Below, piece by piece: positions 13,479 through 23,510 of a stretch of 63,799 bases of DNA. A program made the position numbers and the translations under genes. Origin of the DNA: Candidatus Contendibacter sp. (lineage in GTDB: Bacteria; Pseudomonadota; Gammaproteobacteria; Competibacterales; Competibacteraceae); the NCBI GenBank assembly GCA_008933795.1, contig WBUJ01000004.1:1-63799 (forward strand). The letters are read 5' to 3'. Position 1 is the first letter of the stretch. Each line of letters starts with the position of its first letter. The notes under the pieces were generated by a model. The model saw only the letters and a list, made by a program, of their open reading frames with translations, made no database searches and had not been told where the DNA came from.

Positions 13479-16400
13479 CACCCGGCGTCAGCCAAGTCAC
13501 GCGACTCCGGCACAGCGCTGCCCATGGCGCGGAGAATTTGCATCGTCTCCACGCTGACCCGCGTGACCCGGCCGAGCAAGTCAAGGACGGCTTCCTTGTA
13601 GTCGGCGAAGCGGTAGGCGTTGAACTGGTCGCGGAGGGTCGGATCGCGGGGGGTGGCTTCCTGATATTCCTCCAGAATCCAGTCCAGCGCCGAGCGGTTG
13701 CCCAGCCGATAATCCCAGGCTTCGGGCGGAACGCCTTCCAGGCGGGTCATGCTGTCAATCTCGATGACGCCCGCAGTTTTATCAGCCTTGAGGCGAGGAT
13801 TGGGCGGCGCGGGCGGCGCGGCCCAATCCTCTTTGCGCGTCAACGGCCAAGGCTCCACGCTGGCAAATCCGGCGTGCAACGCCAGCAACGCCTGGCCCCA
13901 TGCCGCCCATTGCCGGAAGTCTGCATAACACGGAATGCGCGGGAATGCCGCCTTGAGGTTCAGCGCATAGGTTTCCCGATAGGCGGGATCGTGCAGCACG
14001 GCGTAGACGTAATCGAAAATCGCCGGTTTCTCAATGGACATATCCTGATAGCGGGTGCGAAACTGTATTAAAGCCCAGTCGGTGATGTTGTCCTGACGGG
14101 AGCCGTCCGGGGCATAAATCCACCGCGGCAGCAACTGATTCTTTTCAACGCATTCGTAGTCTGCCAATCCATTGAACGCCAGTGCCTGAAATGGTTTCAT
14201 CGCCGAACCGCCCGAAATGCCGATGCAAAGATTGTCCTGTTTTAAATCCGCGCCATAAATCTGATAGTGCAGCGCAGTGAGCCGGTCGCTCATGGTCTTT
14301 TCCGCGTAATAATGCTTCGTCACGAAAGGCCGCCAAAGTGATTTTAATAGGCGCTTGGTGGAGTAGGCCGGCAATTTATTCCGGGTTTTAAGGGTGCTGC
14401 TCCACTTGATCGAATAATCGAGGGTATCTGGATGTAGAGTGCCGCTGGCGACCTGACGATTGAAGGCGGTGATGAAATACTGAACCTTGCGTTTCAACTG
14501 TTTTTTGTCGAAATCGTAAACCCATTCATCCCGATTGGTCTTGATGCTGCTGGCGAACAGCCGAAAAATGGCCTGTTCGGACTGGCCGGCCTTGACGGCT
14601 TTATCCGCGACCGGGAGGAACGCCGACCAGTCCGCCGTGGGTTGATTCAGCCAGTCGCCGTTGGCGGTGGGGCGGATGCGGCGTAACTCGCCATCGCGGG
14701 CCAGTTGCCGCAGGGGATGCGCCGCCAGCCAGCGCCGCTTGGCCACGGCGGTCATGAAATCATCCAGAGCGATATGGCGGATTTCGCAACCCTCCAGGTT
14801 CGGGTTGCGCACGAAAAAACCAATGGCGACGCCGACCCGGATTTTGTCATCGAAAACATTGCCGGCTTCCTGCCGCCGTCGCTCGCCGCTGGTGCGGGCG
14901 TTGCCCTTGAGGTCTACGACCCAGATTTCCTGAAACTCGCGGGCGACGATCTGGCGGAAACCGTCGGCTTGCCGCCCGTCCAGGTACGAACGATTGGTGA
15001 TAAAGCCGATGATGCCTTCCTGGCCGATCCAGTCGCTGGCCCAGCGGAAAAAGCGGATGTAAGGATCGTAGAGCTTGGTCTTTTGCGCCGAGCTTTCCGC
15101 CAGATAGGTGGCCCGGATGCGCGCGTCGGCAATCGGCGCGGGTTCGTTCTTATTGTTTTCGTTCTCGCTCCGCTGGCTGGCGTTGTAGGGCGGGTTGCCT
15201 AAAATGACCGGGATGCGCCGGGTGTTCTGATGCTGAATCCGCCGCCGGTTTTCTTCCGTCAACGCGCCAAATAAATCGGATTGCGCGCCCCGGTGGGTCA
15301 GTTCAAAGCCCCAGTTGGCTAGGGTGTCCACAAAGCAGGCCCCGGCGAATTCCCGCCAGGTTCCCATGATTTCCGCGTAAGTCTGCTCGATATTCAGACA
15401 GGCGATGTAGTAGGGCAGGATGGCGATTTCATTGGCGTGGATTTCCTCGGCGTATTTGCGCGCCAGCGCCGTCCGGTCGCCGCGCAGCCAGTCCAGCAAT
15501 TCCACGATAAACGCGCCGGTCCCGGTGCAGGGGTCGAGGATATCCAGTTCCGGGTCGCTCAGGCTCTTGCCAAAGTGCCGTCGCGCCAGCCAGTCGCAGC
15601 CGGCGAGGATGAACCGCACCACTTCGCCCGGCGTGTAGACCACCCCCAGCTTGTCGGCGTCCCTGGGGTTATAGGCGGTGTAGAAATCCTCGTAGATCGC
15701 CTTGAGAAATTCCTGTTTGTCCGCCGCCGAAATCGCGCCCGCCGCCGTCCGCCGAATCGCGGTGTAATAGGGTTCCAGCCGGATCAGCAGGTTGCGGCGG
15801 GTCTCGCCGCGCAGAAAGGCGCTTTCCAGGTCGGTCAGGGTGCAGGCCAAGTGATTGGCCCGGTGAAATTCGCTGACCGGGAAAATGTCGCGGAAAATCT
15901 GTTCGGTCAGGATGTGCTGAATCAGCATCTCCCGCGCCTGGCTCGCCGTCACCCGCCCGCCGATGGTGTGCTGGCACTGGGCCAGAAACGCGGCGAACCG
16001 CTGTTGAAACGCCGTCTCATGGGCCAGCGCTGCGGTCAACAGGTCATTCAGCGCGGCGATGACGGTCGGCAGTTCGGCGCGGAACCGGGCGACGGCTTGG
16101 TCGAAATGGGCGACTTCGGGCGGGCGAAAGGCGAAAAAGCCGTCGAGCAGGCGATTCAGCGCCGGGCCGTCACCGGTCGCCACACGCAACACCTCCTGAC
16201 CATTCTGGATCAACACCGCCGTGCGGGTGTCCTCGAACACGATGTTGTCAGTGGGATAGCCCTTGGCCAGTTTGGCCGCGATCTCGTGGTCCAGATCGTC
16301 GCTGGAATCCTTGGCTTCCCACCAGCCATGCACCAGCCGCACCCGATCCAGCAGCGCGCCGTCGGGCCGCAGCGTTTTGCCTGTCGGGGTCGGGAACGGA

Positions 16401-16555
16401 TGTTGTTGCGACAGGACGAGTTGATGCTCGACCGCACGGACTTTGAGCAGGCCGGCAAAAGCCTGCGACAATGCGCCTTCGTGCTCGGCGCCCGCCACCC
16501 GCCGCAGGGCGTCCAACTCGCGCCAGTACGCTTCAATGTCATGCATGGCCGTCAT
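13475..16555 (-). CDS. Single-chain restriction-modification enzyme (N6-adenine methylase with PD-(D/E)xK nuclease)
   Basis: The ATG at 16555 lies 6-7 nt after GGGAG and 13 nt after the epmA stop, giving 1,026 residues. The N-terminus carries a nuclease-like signature: Asp in a PDGALLDR motif followed by WWEAKDSSDD, a D-(x)n-E-x-K arrangement, near residues 50-80. A helical linker leads to an N6-adenine methylase core with LDPCTGTGAFIVE (SAM binding) and the catalytic VILGNPPYNASQ motif. A long C-terminal region probably recognises DNA. The methylase and coupler resemble type ISP enzymes, but no helicase motifs are visible, so the layout is like type IIG. No separate methylase or specificity gene is nearby. 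It may cut DNA lacking its own modification; the target sequence is unknown. A GC-normal composition argues against very recent arrival. Confidence 0.82.
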   Translation of the reverse strand: MTAMHDIEAYWRELDALRRVAGAEHEGALSQAFAGLLKVRAVEHQLVLSQQHPFPTPTGKTLRPDGALLDRVRLVHGWWEAKDSSDDLDHEIAAKLAKGYPTDNIVFEDTRTAVLIQNGQEVLRVATGDGPALNRLLDGFFAFRPPEVAHFDQAVARFRAELPTVIAALNDLLTAALAHETAFQQRFAAFLAQCQHTIGGRVTASQAREMLIQHILTEQIFRDIFPVSEFHRANHLACTLTDLESAFLRGETRRNLLIRLEPYYTAIRRTAAGAISAADKQEFLKAIYEDFYTAYNPRDADKLGVVYTPGEVVRFILAGCDWLARRHFGKSLSDPELDILDPCTGTGAFIVELLDWLRGDRTALARKYAEEIHANEIAILPYYIACLNIEQTYAEIMGTWREFAGACFVDTLANWGFELTHRGAQSDLFGALTEENRRRIQHQNTRRIPVILGNPPYNASQRSENENNKNEPAPIADARIRATYLAESSAQKTKLYDPYIRFFRWASDWIGQEGIIGFITNRSYLDGRQADGFRQIVAREFQEIWVVDLKGNARTSGERRRQEAGNVFDDKIRVGVAIGFFVRNPNLEGCEIRHIALDDFMTAVAKRRWLAAHPLRQLARDGELRRIRPTANGDWLNQPTADWSAFLPVADKAVKAGQSEQAIFRLFASSIKTNRDEWVYDFDKKQLKRKVQYFITAFNRQVASGTLHPDTLDYSIKWSSTLKTRNKLPAYSTKRLLKSLWRPFVTKHYYAEKTMSDRLTALHYQIYGADLKQDNLCIGISGGSAMKPFQALAFNGLADYECVEKNQLLPRWIYAPDGSRQDNITDWALIQFRTRYQDMSIEKPAIFDYVYAVLHDPAYRETYALNLKAAFPRIPCYADFRQWAAWGQALLALHAGFASVEPWPLTRKEDWAAPPAPPNPRLKADKTAGVIEIDSMTRLEGVPPEAWDYRLGNRSALDWILEEYQEATPRDPTLRDQFNAYRFADYKEAVLDLLGRVTRVSVETMQILRAMGSAVPESRDLADAGC

Positions 16556-16568
16556 CAGAGTCTCCCGC

Positions 16569-17558
16569 TTACGCCCGTTCCACCGGAAACGCCAGCACCT
16601 CCGCCAGCGCTGTTTTGCCCGCCGCCAGCATCGCCAGCCGGTCGAAACCCAGCGCCACCCCGGCGCAGTCCGGCAAACCCGCTTCCAGCGCCGCCAACAG
16701 GTTTTCATCCACTGGCATGACCGGCAGGCCCAGTGAACGCCGCGCCGCGTTTTCCGCCTCGAACCGGCGGCGCTGTTCGCCGGCGTCGCCCAGTTCGTGA
16801 AAGCCGTTGGCCAGTTCGACGCCGTTCAGGTACACCTCGAAACGTTCGCCGACGAGCGGGTCATCGGGCCGCAGCCGCGCCAGCGCCGCCTGCGAAGCCG
16901 GATAGTCGTACACGAAAGTCAGTCGCCCCGCTCCCAAACGCGGCTCGATGCCATGGGTCAGCAACAAATCCAGCCAGGGATCGGCATCATCCGCCGGCAT
17001 TCCTGGCGGAATCGGCACGCCCCGCGCCCCGGCGCACGCCGCCAGTTCCGCCACGCCGGCCTGATGCGGGTTCAGGTCAAGATGGCGCTGGAACAACTCG
17101 CGGTAGCTCAGCCGTTCCGGCTCCGCCAGCGCCAACCGCCCAGCCAGCAACTCGGTCGCCAGTTCCGCGACTTCATCCATCAGCCGGTGATGATCGAACC
17201 CGACCCGATACCATTCCAGCAGGGTGAATTCGGGATTGTGGCGGCGGCCTGCCTCGCCATCGCGGAACACCCGCGCGATCTGGTAGATGCAGCCGCTGCC
17301 CGCCGCCAGCAGCCGTTTCATCGGAAATTCCGGCGAGGTGTGCAGATACAGCCTCTGACCGTAGCGAGCTCCAGGGCCGGAGTAGACCGTGCTGAAACTG
17401 GCCAGATTCGGCTCGGTGATCGCCGCCGCCGACAGCGCTGGCGTTTCCACTTCCAACACGCCGCGCGCCGCGAAGAAGGTTCGAATGCGCGCCAGCAACT
17501 CGGCCCGCAAGCGCAGCGTGGCAAGATCGGCGCTGGGTCGCCAGGCGGGATGAGCCAC
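16569..17558 (-). CDS. epmA: Elongation factor P--(R)-beta-lysine ligase
   Basis: EpmA (PoxA/GenX) is a class II lysyl-tRNA synthetase paralogue that attaches (R)-beta-lysine to a conserved lysine of EF-P. The 329-residue protein begins at a GTG and has no anticodon-binding domain, as expected. Class II motifs are present: the motif 2 region IARVFRDGEAGRRHNPEFT (about residues 99-117), followed by LLEWY, and a C-terminal motif 3 with GVALGFDRLAML. It lies 18 nt downstream of efp, so substrate and ligase are co-transcribed. A restriction-modification gene follows after 13 nt, an unusual operon partner. Confidence 0.95.
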   Translation of the reverse strand: MAHPAWRPSADLATLRLRAELLARIRTFFAARGVLEVETPALSAAAITEPNLASFSTVYSGPGARYGQRLYLHTSPEFPMKRLLAAGSGCIYQIARVFRDGEAGRRHNPEFTLLEWYRVGFDHHRLMDEVAELATELLAGRLALAEPERLSYRELFQRHLDLNPHQAGVAELAACAGARGVPIPPGMPADDADPWLDLLLTHGIEPRLGAGRLTFVYDYPASQAALARLRPDDPLVGERFEVYLNGVELANGFHELGDAGEQRRRFEAENAARRSLGLPVMPVDENLLAALEAGLPDCAGVALGFDRLAMLAAGKTALAEVLAFPVERA

Positions 17559-17576
17559 GAGGCGGCGCGCTGCCCG

Positions 17577-18146
17577 TTATTCCTTGACGCGGGACACGTA
17601 TTCGCCGGTGCGGGTGTCCACCTTGATCACCTCGCCGTTCTGCACGAACAGCGGCACACGGACCACCGCGCCGGTTTCCAGCGTCGCCGGCTTGCCGCCG
17701 CCACCCGAGGTATCGCCGCGCACGCCGGGGTCGGTTTCAACGATGGTCATGATCACGAAGTTGGGCGCGGCCACGCTCAGCGGCACGCCGTTCCACAGCG
17801 TCACCTGACAAATCGCTTCCTCCTTCAGCCACTTGGCGGCGTCGCCTACGGCGGCGGCATCGGCGGTCAACTGTTCGTAGCTTTGCTGGTCCATGAAATG
17901 CCAGTATTCGCCGTCGTTGTAGAGATATTGCAACTCCACATCCACTACGTCAGCGCCTTCGGCGGTATCGCCCGACTTGAAGGTGCGCTCGATGGTTCGC
18001 CCGGTTTTCAGATTGCGCACCTTGACCCGGTTGAACGCCTGGCCCTTGCCGGGCTTGACGAACTCGTTCTCGACGATGGCGTAGGGATCGCCATCCAGCA
18101 TGATCTTCAGTCCGCTCTTAAATTCATTGGTACTATACGTCGCCAT
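17577..18146 (-). CDS. efp: Translation elongation factor P
   Basis: EF-P relieves ribosome stalling at polyproline stretches. The 189-residue product has the three-domain length of the family. The modified lysine lies in the KPGKGQAF loop near residue 34, the site used by EpmA. The C-terminal signature ([12 protein letters not shown]) is intact. The ATG is well placed and the gene is divergent from epmB, with only 46 nt between the start codons chosen here, so both promoters must lie close together or overlap the coding ends. The downstream epmA completes the modification operon. Confidence 0.97.
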   Translation of the reverse strand: MATYSTNEFKSGLKIMLDGDPYAIVENEFVKPGKGQAFNRVKVRNLKTGRTIERTFKSGDTAEGADVVDVELQYLYNDGEYWHFMDQQSYEQLTADAAAVGDAAKWLKEEAICQVTLWNGVPLSVAAPNFVIMTIVETDPGVRGDTSGGGGKPATLETGAVVRVPLFVQNGEVIKVDTRTGEYVSRVKE

Positions 18147-18192
18147 GCAAAGCCTGCCTTCCGCTAGAGTAATAGAGTCACAAAAGCTGATT

Positions 18193-19200
18193 ATGATACC
18201 GGTAAAGACCCTGTCGCGTCAGGTTCCGCGCTGGCAGCGGGAATTGGCCCGGGCGATTACCGATCCAGCGGAACTGCTGCGGGAATTGGAACTCGATCCC
18301 GCGCTGTTGTCGGCGGCGCAGGTGGCAGCAGCGCGCTTTTCCCTGCGGGTTCCGCGCGGATTCGTGGCGCGGATGACGAAGGGCGACCCGGACGATCCAT
18401 TGTTGCGGCAAATCCTGCCGCTGGGCGTGGAGTTGGAAGCGACGCCAGGGTTCGTGACCGACCCGGTCGGCGACCAGGCGGCGCAAGCAGCGCCCGGAGT
18501 ACTGCACAAATACCACGGTCGCGCTCTGCTGATCGTCACCGGGGCCTGCGCGGTGCATTGCCGCTACTGCTTCCGCCGCGAGTATCCCTACGCCGATTCC
18601 CACGCTGGCGTGGACGAATGGCGGCCGGCGCTGGCGTATCTGGCCGGCGATTCCAGCCTCCGCGAGGTGATTTTGAGCGGCGGCGATCCGCTGTCTCTGT
18701 CGGACCGGCGGCTGGGCGCGCTGCTGGCGGCGCTGGATCGAATTCCCCATCTGGAGCGGCTGCGCATTCACAGCCGGCAGACGATCGTGTTGCCCGAGCG
18801 GGTGGATGGTGGGTTGCTGGATCTGCTGGCTCAAACCCGGTTGCGTCCGGTGCTGGTGGTCCACGCCAACCACCCGCGCGAGATCGACGCCGCCGTGCGC
18901 GCGGCGCTGACGCGACTGGCGGAGGCTGGCGTGACCCTGTTGAATCAGTCGGTGCTGCTGCGCGGCGTCAACGACTCGGCGGCGGTCCTGGCCGAATTGA
19001 GCGAGGCGCTGTTCGCCGCCCGGGTGTTGCCCTACTACCTGCACCTGCTCGACCCGGTGCGCGGCGCGGCGCATTTCGACGTGAACAAAACCGAGGCATC
19101 GGCTATGATAAAAACATTACGTCAGCGCTTGCCGGGTTATCTGATGCCCCGCCTGGTGCGCGAGCAGCCCGGACAACTGGCCAAGACCCCGGTTGGGTAG
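18193..19200 (+). CDS. epmB: EF-P beta-lysylation protein (lysine 2,3-aminomutase-like)
   Basis: EpmB is a radical SAM, PLP-dependent aminomutase that makes (R)-beta-lysine for EF-P. The start at 18193 (MIPVKTLS) was chosen because it aligns with the usual N-terminus before the [10 protein letters not shown] segment. Open frame continues upstream to 18145 and 18100, but those starts would overlap efp. The radical SAM cluster is CAVHCRYC, near residues 116-123 of this start, followed by FRREYPY. The C-terminal PLP-binding part reads through [15 protein letters not shown]. Together with epmA and efp this is the complete modification pathway in one locus. Confidence 0.93.
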   Translation: MIPVKTLSRQVPRWQRELARAITDPAELLRELELDPALLSAAQVAAARFSLRVPRGFVARMTKGDPDDPLLRQILPLGVELEATPGFVTDPVGDQAAQAAPGVLHKYHGRALLIVTGACAVHCRYCFRREYPYADSHAGVDEWRPALAYLAGDSSLREVILSGGDPLSLSDRRLGALLAALDRIPHLERLRIHSRQTIVLPERVDGGLLDLLAQTRLRPVLVVHANHPREIDAAVRAALTRLAEAGVTLLNQSVLLRGVNDSAAVLAELSEALFAARVLPYYLHLLDPVRGAAHFDVNKTEASAMIKTLRQRLPGYLMPRLVREQPGQLAKTPVG

Positions 19201-19262
19201 CCGCGCCGGCGCGGTCTCCGCTTTCCTTACTCAGGCTACGCCATTGGTAGAGGTTGGTACGC

Positions 19263-21356
19263 GTGTCCAGTCCTTCCGTCATCAATCTGCTCATCGTCGA
19301 TCATTCCCGATCCGACATCGATCATATCGTCCAGACTCTGCGCGGCGATGGCTATCAAATCGAATTGCTGGATACCGACCAGACGGGAACCGCCCGCAAC
19401 GCCATCGAGTATCAGCCCCTGGACCTGATCCTGCTGCGGGTGGCCGAAGACCTGCCCGCCCTCACCGAAATGCGGTCGATGGTGACCGAGGCCCAGCAGG
19501 ATATTCCCATCATCGCCGTGGTGGACGACGCAGGCCGCGCTCGGTACCGGCCTGCCCGGTTGCTAGGCGAAGGCGCCGACAATTTTTTCTATCTGGATGA
19601 CGCCGACCATCTGGTGGCCGTGGTGCGCGCCGAACTGCGTCACCTGCAGGCGCGCAAGCGCGAGCGGTCCTTCGATATCCGGTTCAAGGAAAGCGAGACC
19701 CGCACTCAGGCGCTGTTGGAAAACATCCAGGAGGCTGTCGCCTATATTCACGAGGGCGTCCATGTCTACGCCAATCCCGCCTATCTCCGGCTGTTCGGCT
19801 ACGAAGCCCCGGATGAGTTGGCCATGATCCAACTGGTCCACATGGTGCCGCCGGGTTACCGGGACGCGGTGAAAAGCGTCCAGCGCCGCAGCATCCGCTC
19901 CGGCAAGGCGATCGAGCCGGTGGAATTGGTCGGGGTGCGCCGCAACGGCCAGACCTTTCCGGTCCTGCTGGAATGCGCGCCGACCCGGATGAACGACGAA
20001 CCTTGCACCCAGATCATCGTGCGCGACGCCACGCTGAAAAAGAGCACCTACGACCAGCAACTCGAGAATCTGCTCAAGTTCGACGACACCACCGGGTTGT
20101 ACAGCCGGCGCTTTTTCATGGAGACTTTGGAGATCAACCACAACGGCGCCGTGCTGTACATTCTGTTGACCGATTACGCCGCCATCCGCTACGCCATGGG
20201 GTTCGAGGCCATCGAGCAGTTCGTGCTCGAAGCCGTCGGGCTGTTCAAGGAGATGTTGGCGCTCGATGATGTGGCCGCCCATTTCGCCAGTGGCGTGTTC
20301 ACGGTTTTCGTCCCCGCGAACTCGCCGACCCAGCCGCTGGATTTGGCCGAGCACATCCGCGCGGCGATCGCCGAACACAGTTTTCAAGTCAGCGGCAAGC
20401 TGTTCACGACGACCTGTTGCGTTGGCGTCTGCCAGGCGCCCGACACCCATGAGGGCGCGGTTCAGATTCTGTCGCACGCCGATCGGGCCTGCGAGGCGGC
20501 CCGGCAGAAGGGGGGCAATCAGGTCGAGGTTTACGCGCCGCCCAGGGAAGATCAGCGATCCGGCCGGGCCACCATTAGCCCCCAGGACGAGGCTGTCCTC
20601 CGCCTGATTCGAACCGCCCTGAGCAAGGGCCGACTCAGCCTGATGTATCAGCCAATCGTCAGCTTCGAGAACGCCGAGGAAGCGCGCTACAAGGTTTACC
20701 TGCAGATCATGGACGATGAAGATAAGCCGCAGACCATGGACAAACTGGGTTCCGTGGCGGTGCGCTACAACGTGATGGGCGCCTTGGACAAATGGACGAT
20801 CATCCGGGGGCTGGGGATGCTCCTGGACATTCAGCGCGCCGCCGCCAAACCGCCGATCCTGTTTGTCCGTCTTTCCCGCAATTCGCTGGCTGACAAGGAA
20901 TTTTTTGACTGGCTCGCCAAACGCTTCCAGGATAGCCGGCTGGCCGGCCACTATCTGGTGCTGGAGGTCAAGGAGGACAACGCCGACGACTGCTTCGAGG
21001 AAACCAAGCAGTTGCGCGCCCGCCTGCGGGAATTGGGCTGTGGCCTGGCCCTGTCTCACTTCGGCGGCAAGACGCACTCCGAGCGGTTGCTTAAGGAGTT
21101 GGTTCCCGATTACATCAAGCTCGATGGCAGCCTGATCGAACGGCTGGCCAAGGCCAAGGACGAGAATAGCCGCAAGGCGATGGCGGATCTGGCGCGGCAG
21201 GCGCAGGGGTTGAAGACCCGGGTGGTGGCGGCCGGGGTCTCCACCGCGCCCCAGATGGCCAGCATCTGGCAATTTGGCGTGACCCTGGTCCAGGGCAACA
21301 TGGTCGCCGAAGCCGGATCGAGACTGGACTTTGATTTCAAGCAGTTCGCTGGGTGA
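19263..21356 (+). CDS. FimX-like protein: REC-like, PAS, degenerate GGDEF and EAL domains
   Basis: The GTG at 19263 lies 9 nt after AGAGG and is preferred over the TTG at 19254, giving 697 residues. Domains in order: REC-like (about 1-125, INLLIVDHS at the start), PAS (about 140-260), GGDEF-like (about 265-420) and EAL-like (about 440-695). The GGDEF signature is replaced by FASGVFTVF. The EAL motif is replaced by KVYLQIMDD, DDFG by SHFGGK, and the metal-binding Glu near the end by AGVS. Neither cyclase nor phosphodiesterase activity is therefore expected. This layout and length match FimX, a c-di-GMP receptor that controls type IV pili through PilZ partners. The functional link is inference; no pilus genes are nearby. 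Confidence 0.82.
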   Translation: MSSPSVINLLIVDHSRSDIDHIVQTLRGDGYQIELLDTDQTGTARNAIEYQPLDLILLRVAEDLPALTEMRSMVTEAQQDIPIIAVVDDAGRARYRPARLLGEGADNFFYLDDADHLVAVVRAELRHLQARKRERSFDIRFKESETRTQALLENIQEAVAYIHEGVHVYANPAYLRLFGYEAPDELAMIQLVHMVPPGYRDAVKSVQRRSIRSGKAIEPVELVGVRRNGQTFPVLLECAPTRMNDEPCTQIIVRDATLKKSTYDQQLENLLKFDDTTGLYSRRFFMETLEINHNGAVLYILLTDYAAIRYAMGFEAIEQFVLEAVGLFKEMLALDDVAAHFASGVFTVFVPANSPTQPLDLAEHIRAAIAEHSFQVSGKLFTTTCCVGVCQAPDTHEGAVQILSHADRACEAARQKGGNQVEVYAPPREDQRSGRATISPQDEAVLRLIRTALSKGRLSLMYQPIVSFENAEEARYKVYLQIMDDEDKPQTMDKLGSVAVRYNVMGALDKWTIIRGLGMLLDIQRAAAKPPILFVRLSRNSLADKEFFDWLAKRFQDSRLAGHYLVLEVKEDNADDCFEETKQLRARLRELGCGLALSHFGGKTHSERLLKELVPDYIKLDGSLIERLAKAKDENSRKAMADLARQAQGLKTRVVAAGVSTAPQMASIWQFGVTLVQGNMVAEAGSRLDFDFKQFAG

Positions 21357-21362
21357 AGGCGA

Positions 21363-21382
21363 GCGGGGCCTTCCAGCCCCGC
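21363..21382. terminator. GC-rich hairpin between two convergent genes
   Basis: A perfect 7-bp inverted repeat, GCGGGGC and GCCCCGC with a 6-nt loop, lies between the FimX-like gene and convergent htpX. No clear T-run follows, so it would be an imperfect intrinsic terminator. The position suggests it serves both strands. Confidence 0.45.
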
Positions 21383-21413
21383 CGGGTCGGCGAACAACCC
21401 CGCTCCTCGCCCG

Positions 21414-22295
21414 TCAGGCCTGTTGGCGCAACGCCGCGATTCGCTCCTCCAGGGGCGGATGGGTCATGAACAGTTTGCGCAGACCGTCGCCCAAGCCGCC
21501 GTTGATGCCGAATGCCGCCATCTGCGAGGGCAGTCGCGAGGGTTCGTGCAACTGCCGCAGCCGCTCCAGCGCCGCGATCATCTTGCCGCGCCCGGCCAAG
21601 CGGGCGCCGCCGGCGTCGGCATGGAATTCGCGGTAGCGGCTGAACCACATCACGATCAGCGAGGCCAGCAGGCCAAACACGATTTCCAGGATCATGCTGG
21701 TAATCCAGTAGCCAATACCGGGGCCGCGGTTCTCACCCTTGGATAGAAATTGATCCACCCCGTAGCCGACCACCCGCGACAGCACGATCACGAAGGTGTT
21801 GAGCACGCCCTGCAGCAGGCTCAGCGTCACCATGTCGCCGTTGGCGACGTGGCTGACTTCGTGGCCCAGCACCGCCTCCACCTCCTCGGCGGACATTTGC
21901 TCCAGCAGGCCGGTGCTGACCGCGACCAGCGCCGCGTTGCGGTTGGCGCCGGTGGCGAAGGCGTTGGGTTCCGGCGAGTCGTACAGGGCGACTTCCGGCA
22001 TGCCGATGCCGGCCGCTCGCGCCTGACGCTGGACAGTCTCCACCAGCCAGCGCTCGGCCTGGGTGCGCGGCTGTTCGATAATCTGTGCCCCGACCGACCT
22101 CTTGGCGATCCACTTCGACATCAGCAGCGAGATCAGCGAGCCGCCCATGCCGAAAATGGCGGCGAAAATCAGCAGGCTGGGTAGGTTCAGGCCCGACTGG
22201 TACAGAAAGCGATCCACGCCCAGGAGGCGAGCCACCATGCCGAGCAGCAACACGACTGCCAAGTTGGTGGCGACAAACAGCAGAATGCGTTTCAT
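21414..22295 (-). CDS. htpX: Membrane zinc metalloprotease HtpX
   Basis: HtpX is an inner-membrane M48 zinc protease that helps remove damaged membrane proteins. The 293-residue product has two N-terminal transmembrane helices (about 4-22 and 33-55). The HEVSH zinc motif lies near residue 140 in [15 protein letters not shown] second hydrophobic pair spans about 155-215, and a third zinc ligand is probably the Glu in [13 protein letters not shown]. Length matches E. coli HtpX (293). A GGAG lies 8 nt before the ATG. Heat-shock control is known for the family, but I see no convincing heat-shock promoter here. Confidence 0.96.
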   Translation of the reverse strand: MKRILLFVATNLAVVLLLGMVARLLGVDRFLYQSGLNLPSLLIFAAIFGMGGSLISLLMSKWIAKRSVGAQIIEQPRTQAERWLVETVQRQARAAGIGMPEVALYDSPEPNAFATGANRNAALVAVSTGLLEQMSAEEVEAVLGHEVSHVANGDMVTLSLLQGVLNTFVIVLSRVVGYGVDQFLSKGENRGPGIGYWITSMILEIVFGLLASLIVMWFSRYREFHADAGGARLAGRGKMIAALERLRQLHEPSRLPSQMAAFGINGGLGDGLRKLFMTHPPLEERIAALRQQA

Positions 22296-22351
22296 GGCGA
22301 AACTCCGTGAAGAGGGTTGCCGGCGACTCTATAGGTACGGCGCTGGAAATT

Positions 22352-23422
22352 TCAAGCTGGCCGGCGGGTGATGAACATGGCGTCGCCGTAGCTGAAAAAG
22401 CGATAGCGCCGTTCGATGGCGTGGCGGTAGGCGTTCAGCGTCTCGGTGCGTCCGGCGAACGCCGCCACCAGCATCAGCAGGGTGGATTCCGGCAAGTGAA
22501 AGTTGGTGATCAGGGCGTCCACGCAACGGAAGCGGTAGCCGGGATAAATGAAGAGGCGGGTTTCGCCGCGCCACGGTTGGATTTCGCCGTTTCGAGCGGC
22601 GGTTTCCAGCGCTCGGGCGACCGTGGTGCCGACCGCGATCACCCGCCCGCCGCGCGCTCGGGCGGCAGCGATATGTTCGCGGATTTCCGTGCCAACTTCG
22701 ATCCACTCGCCATGCATGAGGTGCTCCTCGATGCGCTCGACCCGCACCGGCTGGAAGGTGCCCGCGCCGACATGCAGAGTGACGAACGCTCGTTCCACGC
22801 CCTGCTCGGTCAGCCGGTCGAGCAGGTCCCGGTCGAAGTGCAGGCCGGCGGTCGGCGCGGCCACCGCGCCGGGCCGACGGGCATAGACGGTTTGATAGCG
22901 CTCGCGATCTTCCGGGGTCGGTTCGCGGCGGATGTAGGGCGGCAGCGGCGTTTGCCCGTGCCGTTCCAGCAGCGCCAGCCACGGTTCGTCGCCGTCGAGG
23001 CCAATTTCAACCAACTCGCCGTGGCGGCCGAGCACGGTGGCGGCGAAGCCGGCGTCGAATAGCAGCGCGCCGCCGGGTTTGGGCGACTTGCTGGCGTGGA
23101 GATGGACCAGCGCCCGCCGCTGGTCCAGCAACCGTTCGATGAGGATCTCGATGCGTCCACCACTGGCCTTGCGGCCGAACAGCCGCGCCGGGATCACCCG
23201 GGTATCGTTGAACACCAACAGATCGCCGGGCCGCAGCAGTTCCGGCAATTCGTGAAACCGCCGGTCGTGGAGTTCGCCGCTGGCGCCGTCCAAGGTCAGC
23301 AACCGACTGTCGCCGCGGCGAGCCGGCGGCTGCTGAGCGATCAATTCCGCCGGCAGATCGTAGCCAAAGTCCCGCCGCAGCGCGCCGGCGGATTCCAGCG
23401 GCGGGTCGGCTTCCGCTTGCAT
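22352..23422 (-). CDS. queA: tRNA preQ1(34) S-adenosylmethionine ribosyltransferase-isomerase
   Basis: QueA transfers and isomerises the ribose of S-adenosylmethionine onto preQ1 at tRNA wobble position 34, the penultimate step of queuosine synthesis. With the ATG at 23422 it has 356 residues, matching the family. Signature segments visible: [11 protein letters not shown] at the N-terminus, [15 protein letters not shown], and APTAGLHFD and [11 protein letters not shown] in the core, ending [10 protein letters not shown]. The frame is open further upstream to 23923, with ATGs at 23482 and 23494. Those would nearly abut the divergent dsbC-like start at 23511 and are less likely. No tgt gene is in view. 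Confidence 0.93.
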   Translation of the reverse strand: MQAEADPPLESAGALRRDFGYDLPAELIAQQPPARRGDSRLLTLDGASGELHDRRFHELPELLRPGDLLVFNDTRVIPARLFGRKASGGRIEILIERLLDQRRALVHLHASKSPKPGGALLFDAGFAATVLGRHGELVEIGLDGDEPWLALLERHGQTPLPPYIRREPTPEDRERYQTVYARRPGAVAAPTAGLHFDRDLLDRLTEQGVERAFVTLHVGAGTFQPVRVERIEEHLMHGEWIEVGTEIREHIAAARARGGRVIAVGTTVARALETAARNGEIQPWRGETRLFIYPGYRFRCVDALITNFHLPESTLLMLVAAFAGRTETLNAYRHAIERRYRFFSYGDAMFITRRPA

Positions 23423-23510
23423 TTCCGCCGCTGGCCGGTCATGGTTGAACCCTCGCTGACTGAAAAACTCTGAATCCATCATCCCTTCGCTCATACCCTG
23501 GAACATTGAA

